Below, piece after piece: positions 58,245-64,000 of a stretch of 64,000 bases of DNA (positions within the stretch are counted from its first letter, which is position 1; each line of letters begins with the position of its first letter). The DNA comes from Stentor roeselii (Eukaryota; Ciliophora; Heterotrichea; Heterotrichida; Stentoridae): NCBI GenBank assembly GCA_006503475.1, contig RSEH01000124.1:62001-126000 (forward strand), written 5' to 3'. The translations under genes and the position numbers were made by a program. A model generated the notes under the pieces. The model saw only the letters and a program-made list of their open reading frames with translations, searched no databases and was not told where the DNA came from.

Positions 58245-59164
58245 TAATGTTAAAGTTTTATTATACAAATGTTTTTCCTTCTGCAGTATCTTTCTTAAAA
58301 AAAACTTGATCACTTGAAATCTTATCTATTTTTGTAAAATCTCAATACTGGGTGATAATAAAAAATTTATCATTTGTGAGTTATTTATATTTATAGGAAT
58401 CTTTACAATAAAAAACAATGGTAAAATTCAGATTTAGCCATAGTGCTAAATGTACTCGATGACAACAAATTTTATCCCAAAACAAAGAATATCTATTAAT
58501 TAATAATCAATTCCAAGCGCGAACTACTTTAAAAGAAACTCTATATTGAGAAAATAAAATTCTCTCTTTATAACTGTGATTTTCTTATTTATGAGGGGAA
58601 TTTTGAATCATTTGATACTCAGTTGCATATCAATATAATGCAAGTACTTCTGCAGAATCAATTAGTTTTTCAAGTTTAGAGCCTCATGTTCTATATTTTA
58701 TCTCTAACATCCTAGTTACTCAATAGGTGGTGAAAGAAGAGTTGAGCAGAGATAAAAAGAGAGGAGGAGTATGATAAAAAACACGAATTGAGCATTAATT
58801 TGGCTAAATTATAGATACAAAGATTCATGGGCCACAAGCATTTGACAATTTTATAAATCATTTTGAAGAATATAATTAAGTTTATATATATATTGGTTGG
58901 AATGTGTCTATATTAATGTGTTTTTTATTATAGGCAAATTAGGAGATTGAACTCATTTTTATATTTATTACTTTTAATTGGCCAATGTACTTATTCCTTA
59001 GAAAAAAAATCAAAACATGAACATCATACAAAAATAATCAAATAAATTGATAACCTAAAATCCTAAATAAACTTTCCTTCATATTCCACAACAATAAATA
59101 ATTTATATCATAAACCCCATCAACAATCCATCTAATTCAAAAAAAACGCGGTACAATAAAATAA
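58245..59164. other. Intergenic, no feature seen
   Basis: 920 bp of AT-rich DNA with stops in all frames. No array or RNA gene is recognised. The last about 100 bp are pyrimidine-rich before the next ATG and contain ATAATTTATATCATAAA. Confidence 0.4.
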
Positions 59165-60046
59165 ATGTCAAGACGCCACACCCTTCCACCCTCCTCAGAA
59201 GAAAAAGACGATTCAACTCTAACTCCAATCTACTCCGAAAAATACTACGACCTCTTCAAATGCCCCTTCTGCAAAGAGTACTTCAATCCTCCAATAGTAG
59301 AATGTAAAAACAAGCATTCAATCTGCCAAGACTGCAGCATTGAATCCGAGATTTCCGAATCAAAAGTCTGTCCCTTATGCCATTCAAAAGTCGAGCCAAG
59401 ACGTCACCTTGAGCAGTTGATGCACGACCACAAGTTAGACTGCATCTACAAGTCAAGAGGCTGCCCATTCGAAGCGCTTCACGGGTACTCAAAACACGTA
59501 AAGTCCTGTGACTTTAAATCAAAGTTAAAATGTTATCATTCATTACTCTGCTCTTTAAAAAGCAGCTGTAAATGGGAAGGTTTAGAAGAAAATTTCTTTA
59601 GTCACTTTATTGAGGATCACAAAATATTGAAATATGAACCGGTTAAAATAAATGAGACTTTTATTATGACGAGTCACTTGCCTGATGCGGTGACTTCAAG
59701 GAACTCTTTTTTAATAATACAGGTGAGAATAGAAGACTTAGAACCGAAAGAACTGCTTCTTGAATTCGTTTATATGAGTATGCATAAAAGACTATTTTAC
59801 CTCCTAAGGTCTAAAGAAAGAGGCCTTAATTTAAAGTATGAGCTCAGCTTACTCAACCCAGAAACTAAAGAAAGTGAAAAGACGCTAAATTTGACTACTT
59901 GCGATTTTTCTGGAAACTACCTGGTCGATACTCCGAATATTTCATCCAAATATCTGGGCTATTTCTATTTGTCTAAAGTAGAAAAGTTCAAATTTTTCAA
60001 GAGTGAAGACTCGCCAGGGTTCATGCTCAGTGTAAAATTTTTATAA
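59165..60046 (+). CDS. SIAH/TRAF-type RING and zinc-finger protein
   Basis: The 293-residue protein has a degenerate RING at about 34-75 (CPFCKEYFNPPIVECKNKHSICQDC…CPLCHSK), then SIAH/TRAF-like zinc Cys/His pairs (DCIYKSRGCPFEAL…HVKSCDF, CSLKSSCKWEG…SHFIEDH), and a C-terminal beta-rich domain resembling the SINA/MATH substrate-binding domain. It is likely an E3 ubiquitin ligase. The stop is only 6 bp before the next gene. Confidence 0.8.
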   Translation: MSRRHTLPPSSEEKDDSTLTPIYSEKYYDLFKCPFCKEYFNPPIVECKNKHSICQDCSIESEISESKVCPLCHSKVEPRRHLEQLMHDHKLDCIYKSRGCPFEALHGYSKHVKSCDFKSKLKCYHSLLCSLKSSCKWEGLEENFFSHFIEDHKILKYEPVKINETFIMTSHLPDAVTSRNSFLIIQVRIEDLEPKELLLEFVYMSMHKRLFYLLRSKERGLNLKYELSLLNPETKESEKTLNLTTCDFSGNYLVDTPNISSKYLGYFYLSKVEKFKFFKSEDSPGFMLSVKFL

Positions 60047-60052
60047 GTTTAA

Positions 60053-60571
60053 ATGGAAAAAACCTGCAAATTCGAGCCTTTAGCCATGTCGATCCAACAT
60101 GTAGGAAAGCATATAAAAAGCTCTAAAATTCGATATACCTGGGACTTTTTACTCCTCGGTAAGAAATTCTCAATCGACCTCTACATCAGCCGAGTATCAG
60201 GAAAGCGAAGAATCTTTGTAAACAAATCACTAATGACAGAAGAAAAACGAAAACGATTCACAGTTTCTGAATTCTACTTAAAGATATCTAACACCTTGAT
60301 AGTCTTAAAAGAAAAAAGAGAAAATATCTTCGATATGATCATCGACAACACCTCATTCGAAACCGAAGTCCTTCTAAAAAAAAACCAAACCAACTCCACC
60401 CAAAGACTAGAGCAAAACTCCCTGATCCCAAAATCATCAGAGCCCTTAAAACCTCCAGAAATCCTATTAGACCCTTATTCCTACAACTCTCCTCCCAGTT
60501 CTTCTCCATCTTCCGACCATTTCAACTCCCAATACTCAAACATGTCCTGGGGCAACGGTAAGTTTAAATAA
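60053..60571 (+). CDS. FAIM-like small beta-rich protein
   Basis: The 172-residue protein has a beta-strand-rich core (TWDFLLLGKKFSIDLYISRVSGKRRIFVNK…FTVSEFYLKISNTLIVLKEKRENIFDMIIDNTSFE) that resembles FAIM1-type beta-sandwich proteins, common in ciliates with a similar MEKTxxFEPLxxxIxHVG start. The last 45 residues are Pro/Ser-rich and disordered. It follows the SIAH-type gene by 6 bp. The family assignment is by motif impression. Confidence 0.6.
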   Translation: MEKTCKFEPLAMSIQHVGKHIKSSKIRYTWDFLLLGKKFSIDLYISRVSGKRRIFVNKSLMTEEKRKRFTVSEFYLKISNTLIVLKEKRENIFDMIIDNTSFETEVLLKKNQTNSTQRLEQNSLIPKSSEPLKPPEILLDPYSYNSPPSSSPSSDHFNSQYSNMSWGNGKFK

Positions 60572-60599
60572 TTTCAAAACTAATGAAACATGGTTAATA

Positions 60600-61517
60600 A
60601 TGGAAGTTGAGCTGAACAATGGTACTAAAATGCCTACAGTCATTTTCGGCACTTTTGACATAAAGAAGCATGAAAGTCGTCAGGCGATTGTTGATGCGAT
60701 TGAGACAGGCTACACTCACATCGACTGTGCTGCGATTTATCAGAATGAAATCGAAGTTGGTGAAGGAATTCAAGCTGCCCTTGAAGGTGGCCTCATCACT
60801 CGAGAGAAGCTTTATGTGACTACCAAGTGCTGGATGTGTTACTTCCGCAATGTGAGGCAAGCTTGCTTGAATAGCTTGAAGAGGCTTAAGTTGACTTATC
60901 TAGATCAGTATCTGCTTCATTGGCCTTTTGCTTTGGCACCTGTTGAAGATGAGATCCCGAGTCTTGTACCTGGAAAGTCTAACTTCGATCGCTACCCACT
61001 TCATCTGGCTTGGGCTCAGATGGAAGCTCTTGTTGATGAAGGACTTGTCAGAAGTATTGGAGTTTCTAATTGGCCGATTGCCTTGCTTAATGATATGATG
61101 GGATTCGCTAGGATTCCTCCTGTTACTAATCAGTTTGAATTGCATCCTTATAATCAGAGAACGGAACTGGTTAACTTCTGTCATGAACTTAAAGTTTATC
61201 CTATTGCTTATAGGGTCATTTATAGACCACCTGATAAACCGATACATAATTTTAAGAAATGCATTTTGGATGACCCTCTAATCACCGAACTAGCCTCGAA
61301 GTACGGAAAAACTCCAGCCCAAATCCTTCTCTCCTGGTGCCTTTCCAGAAACGTAGGATACGTAGTAAAAACCGTAACAAAATCTCGAATGCTTGAAAAC
61401 TTCGAGCCGCAGTACTTAAAACTCGATCAAAGTGACTTAGACCGAATAAACTCAATGCCATTCGAAGGAGAGTACAACGAGACCTGGCCAGTCTTCGGTA
61501 TCCATCTCTTTAAATAG
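60600..61517 (+). CDS. Aldo-keto reductase
   Basis: The 305-residue protein has the AKR catalytic tetrad in place: Asp42 and Tyr47 in HIDCAAIYQNE, Lys76 in YVTTKCWM, His107 in LDQYLLHWPF. It carries a typical NADPH-binding C-terminal part (VVKTVTKSRMLENF in place of IPKSxxxxRIxEN). It starts with NGTKMPTVIFGTF as family members do. It reduces aldehydes or ketones in the cytosol; substrate is not inferable. It begins 28 bp after the previous stop and ends 24 bp before the next start. Confidence 0.93.
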   Translation: MEVELNNGTKMPTVIFGTFDIKKHESRQAIVDAIETGYTHIDCAAIYQNEIEVGEGIQAALEGGLITREKLYVTTKCWMCYFRNVRQACLNSLKRLKLTYLDQYLLHWPFALAPVEDEIPSLVPGKSNFDRYPLHLAWAQMEALVDEGLVRSIGVSNWPIALLNDMMGFARIPPVTNQFELHPYNQRTELVNFCHELKVYPIAYRVIYRPPDKPIHNFKKCILDDPLITELASKYGKTPAQILLSWCLSRNVGYVVKTVTKSRMLENFEPQYLKLDQSDLDRINSMPFEGEYNETWPVFGIHLFK

Positions 61518-61541
61518 TTAATCTCAGGCGAAGAAATAAAA

Positions 61542-62735
61542 ATGGAAGGACTTACCTCTGGCCTTTCCGTGAAAGACCGAATGAAAATGTTTCAAAAACC
61601 TGCAGAAGACCCGAAGCCAAAAACTGAGATTTCGACTGGAGTGAGTATAAAAGATCGACAAGTGAATTTCGCGAATAAACCTCAACCAGTGAATCAATTT
61701 GTTCCTTCTTCGAACTCTGGAGCTAGGTCTTCAATTCCCGCTTCGAATCCTCAGGTTGTTTCGGGCTCTTCGAATTTTAACTTGGGAAATCCGGCGAGTA
61801 CGACTTCGAACACTGCAACTAGTTATCAGACTGAAGCACCTGGAAATACTGGACTTAGTGTTAAGGAAAGAATGGCTCTTTTGCAAAGTAATAAAACTAT
61901 GCAAGAAAAAAAAGATCCTCCTTTTGTACCGAGTAGTCAAAAATCGAGTTTTAATGTGGGTGGTGGGAAAGGGTTGGAAAAGGAAGAAAATAAACCGGAA
62001 GTTGGCCTGGTCAACCGTCTATCATCATCATTCGCTCCATCCCCCCAAGTGGCCAAGCCCGAGCCACCCCCAGCAACCGGTCTAGTAAATCGTCTATCAT
62101 CATCATTCGCTCCATCTCCCCAAGTGGCCAAGCCCGAGCCACCCCCAACAACCGGTCTAGTAAATCGTCTTTCATCAAGTTTCGCTCCATCTCCCCAAGT
62201 TTCAAAATCAAATCCATTCGAAGAAGCTTCAAACGTGAAAGAAGTTGAAAAGCCTCAGATATCGACAGGAATGAGCATCAAGGAAAGAATGGCAGCGCTG
62301 CAGCAGTCTTCAAAGCCAGGGAATGAAAGACCTTCTTTGAATGCTTATGTGCCAAGTGGCCCCTCGATTGCTGATCGGATTAATTCAGTGCAGGAGTCTA
62401 AAGCGCAGTCTTCGATTCATAGAGCGAAGACTGAAGATGTTCGTGAAAGTGACGTTCGAGGGATCACTTCGAAGTTTGAACGTCAGAGTCTCAATGAACC
62501 TCCTAAACATGCACAGAGCATCAATACTGGAAGGACTGGAGGACTTGATAATGACTTTAGGAAAAAAATGGAAGGCATGGTCTTCATGCCACCACCACCT
62601 GGAGGGATGCCTGTTAGGAGTAGGGAAAGAGAGGTCGAAGAGGTCTCGAGACAGAGTAAAAGTGAATTGGTAGAACTTGATAAACCTATTAGGAAAAGAG
62701 CTGCTGCTACCTTTGATGATGATTTCGAGTTTTAA
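61542..62735 (+). CDS. Disordered repeat protein with (S/V)KxRM motifs
   Basis: The 397-residue Pro/Ser-rich protein has a recurring short motif: GLSVKDRMKMFQ, GVSIKDRQVNF, GLSVKERMALLQ, GMSIKERMAALQ and GPSIADRINSVQ, spaced through the chain. Residues about 155-225 contain a 25-residue tandem repeat (see the 75-bp repeat). A C-terminal acidic stretch ends FDDDFEF. The repeated amphipathic motif suggests several copies of one binding site, perhaps for actin or another partner; this is inference. Confidence 0.7.
   Translation: MEGLTSGLSVKDRMKMFQKPAEDPKPKTEISTGVSIKDRQVNFANKPQPVNQFVPSSNSGARSSIPASNPQVVSGSSNFNLGNPASTTSNTATSYQTEAPGNTGLSVKERMALLQSNKTMQEKKDPPFVPSSQKSSFNVGGGKGLEKEENKPEVGLVNRLSSSFAPSPQVAKPEPPPATGLVNRLSSSFAPSPQVAKPEPPPTTGLVNRLSSSFAPSPQVSKSNPFEEASNVKEVEKPQISTGMSIKERMAALQQSSKPGNERPSLNAYVPSGPSIADRINSVQESKAQSSIHRAKTEDVRESDVRGITSKFERQSLNEPPKHAQSINTGRTGGLDNDFRKKMEGMVFMPPPPGGMPVRSREREVEEVSRQSKSELVELDKPIRKRAAATFDDDFEF
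62004..62201 (+). repeat. 75-bp tandem repeat, 2.6 copies
   Basis: Units begin at 62004, 62079 and 62154 and encode GLVNRLSSSFAPSPQVAKPEPPP plus two linker residues. The DNA is much more GC-rich than its surroundings and the first two units differ at only a few positions, pointing to recent expansion. Confidence 0.9.
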
Positions 62736-62845
62736 TTAAGAGATATTTATAAGATATTATAAGATATTATAAGATTTTACAGACTACCAACAAATACCTC
62801 AAAATCATAAATTTTCACTGCTCTTAATCCTCGATGTTACCTAAG

Positions 62846-63463
62846 CTAAGGCCTGACTATGGACAAGGCCACTTCTTTAACAGACCAAATCCCCTCAACT
62901 TTCCTATGAATCCACCTTTGACTAACAGCATCCGGTTGAGGTAAGCTTTCGAAAGTCTTCCTAGTATTTCCAATAGCAGACCTATCAAGAAACCTAGAAT
63001 GCTCTACAAAATTCGCAACAATTTTCAAAACAGCAAAATTCTGAGAAACCTTTCTTGCCTCCTGAGGATTAAACTTATCCATTTCATCAATCCGTGCATT
63101 TTCCACTTCAACATCAGGAGGAATTCCACAAAAACTCATTTTTTCGCGTTGACTAAGACTATTCCAAAGCCTTTCTCTTTCCTCATCTGCTGTTTCTTCA
63201 ACGATTTCACCTCTTATCTTAAAGAATTCGTTAGTCATAGGAAAATGCCATAAAAACTCCTGTCGTGCTTCAGAAAGACTGTGAAAAAATAGACTTCTCC
63301 TGTCAATGAAAAAGAGTAAGTCTTCATTTGTGAAGCCTTGATGACGCACAGGGAACATTGAGGGCTGATTGTTTAGGACTGTGCAGGCTGTGAGCAAATT
63401 GCAGTGGTCTAAAAAACGGTTTTTCGAGTAGCTGATGTTGATTGCTTGAAACCAGCTGCTCAT
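62846..63463 (-). CDS. FMN-binding PPOX-like protein (Alr4036 type)
   Basis: The 205-residue protein shows PNPOx-like split barrel features: TACTVLNNQPSMFPVRHQGF with FIDRRSLFFHSLSEARQ, FLWHFPMTNEFFKIRGEI, and a C-terminal QRWIHRKVEGIW segment as in pyridoxamine 5'-phosphate oxidase-like proteins. It probably binds FMN and acts on a pyridoxine-like or other substrate. It ends in VRP like family members. Its start codon faces the TPR gene across 24 bp. Confidence 0.75.
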   Translation of the reverse strand: MSSWFQAINISYSKNRFLDHCNLLTACTVLNNQPSMFPVRHQGFTNEDLLFFIDRRSLFFHSLSEARQEFLWHFPMTNEFFKIRGEIVEETADEERERLWNSLSQREKMSFCGIPPDVEVENARIDEMDKFNPQEARKVSQNFAVLKIVANFVEHSRFLDRSAIGNTRKTFESLPQPDAVSQRWIHRKVEGIWSVKEVALSIVRP

Positions 63464-63487
63464 TTTTAGATACTTTGAATAGTTAAT
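63464..63487. promoter_or_regulatory. 24-bp bidirectional start region
   Basis: Only 24 bp separate the start codons of the PPOX-like gene (minus) and the TPR gene (plus), one of the shortest divergent spacers here. Confidence 0.45.
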
Positions 63488-64000
63488 ATGAACGACTTGA
63501 TTCCAATTGAGTCAGAAGAAGAATCCTCAAGTCCAGACCAAAGCGATCTGGAGAAGTCCATAATAACCTTGAACCACCTAGCAATGCAGAACCTGGAGCA
63601 TCACAAAGCGAATCACGTATTATTTTACCTAAACCAAGGCCTGCTCACAAGTAAACAAATTCTAAACACCGAGGTCCGAAGCCGTCTTCTAGCCCTGACC
63701 TACAACAACCTAGCATGTTACTTCCAGTCAATAAAAAACAGTGAAAAAGCCTTGGACTTTTTATTCAAAGCAGTTAATCTTCTATCCACCTCAAAAGACC
63801 TGATAAACCTTTCCGCAAGTCATCTGAACATCTCTTCAATCCTAACAACAATGAACCAACCAGAGCGTGCTTTACGTCACGCTTTAAAATGCATTTACTT
63901 GCTGAGAAATCGTGAAAAGTTCTCAGTCACGCTCGTAAAAGCCTTCCTCGCAGCAGGGAACCTATACAAGACCCTGAAACAAATCAAAGACGCTTTAGAA
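63488..64000 (+). CDS. TPR-repeat protein (3' partial)
   Basis: The frame is open from ATG at 63488 to the window end (171 codons). After an acidic start (MNDLIPIESEEESSS), TPR-like helix pairs appear: LALTYNNLACYFQSIKNSEKALDFLFKAV, then SASHLNISSILTTMNQPERALRHALKCIYLL and KAFLAAGNLYKTLKQIKDALE. It is likely a scaffold, possibly ciliary; the domain set downstream is unknown. Confidence 0.75.
   Translation, partial: MNDLIPIESEEESSSPDQSDLEKSIITLNHLAMQNLEHHKANHVLFYLNQGLLTSKQILNTEVRSRLLALTYNNLACYFQSIKNSEKALDFLFKAVNLLSTSKDLINLSASHLNISSILTTMNQPERALRHALKCIYLLRNREKFSVTLVKAFLAAGNLYKTLKQIKDALE

Noticed and set aside
60027-60053. A 16-nt intron fusing the SIAH-type and FAIM-like genes
   Set aside because: GTAAAATTTTTATAAG lacks A at position 10 and splicing does not enter the frame of the downstream protein.
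1-64000. tRNA or rRNA genes
   Set aside because: No GGTTCGAATCC-like T-loop with a matching acceptor stem and no rRNA core was seen on reading; a tRNAscan-type run would be needed to exclude them.

Overview
The window is nuclear DNA of a ciliate, most likely a heterotrich of the Stentor type. The conserved genes read in the standard code, with TAA, TAG and TGA all ending proteins. The spliceosomal introns are only 14-16 nt long (examples at 7784-7798, 23157-23171 and 49525-49540), which is known as the heterotrich hallmark. The base composition is AT-rich, genes are densely packed on both strands, and most are intronless. No tRNA, rRNA, transposase or CRISPR array was recognised.

Layout. 1-11.5 kb: end of a Cys-rich repeat protein, a hotdog thioesterase, prolyl-tRNA synthetase with an N-terminal editing domain, a cullin, a 7TM receptor fused to a phosphatidylinositol phosphate kinase, the ribosome-biogenesis factor BRX1, an armadillo-like protein and a small coiled-coil protein. 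11.5-15.3 kb: mostly non-coding, with ORF relics and one myristoylation-type gene that contains an in-frame TAG. 15.3-30 kb: a minus-strand block with a giant ubiquitin protease, an ABHD4/5-type hydrolase/acyltransferase, a DYRK kinase, a Dopey-like giant and unknown small proteins. 30-37.4 kb: coiled-coil proteins, a FAM92/CIBAR-type BAR protein, a zinc-finger gene nearly fused to a DHHC palmitoyltransferase, and inositol-3-phosphate synthase. 37.9-44.7 kb: a trypsin-fold protease, two RBR-type E3 paralogues (one with an internal TAG) and a protein kinase. 45-56 kb: four pepsin-like membrane proteins, three of which have lost both catalytic Asp sites, around an extraordinary gene at 48858-50914. 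56-64 kb: two tandem otubains, a SIAH/TRAF-type zinc protein, a FAIM-like protein, an aldo-keto reductase, a repeat protein, an FMN-binding PPOX-like protein and the start of a TPR protein.

The main discovery is at 49682-50780. This 1.1-kb stretch looks like non-coding degenerate repeat, but it parses almost perfectly into 52 consecutive intron-like units of 14-16 nt (GT...AG, with an A at position 10 in most). The units are separated by exons that are all multiples of 3 nt, 46 of them exactly 3 nt. Joined in phase 1, the pieces form one open frame running from a zinc-finger/coiled-coil N-terminus to a WD40-like C-terminus. Removing the whole array as one unit also keeps the frame and yields a nearly canonical WD40 strand. 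Which product is made cannot be decided from DNA alone.

Ubiquitin functions recur (cullin, USP, two RBR E3s, two otubains, one SIAH/TRAF-type protein), and so do phosphoinositide functions (receptor-PIP kinase, inositol-phosphate synthase). They are scattered over both strands and are not operons.
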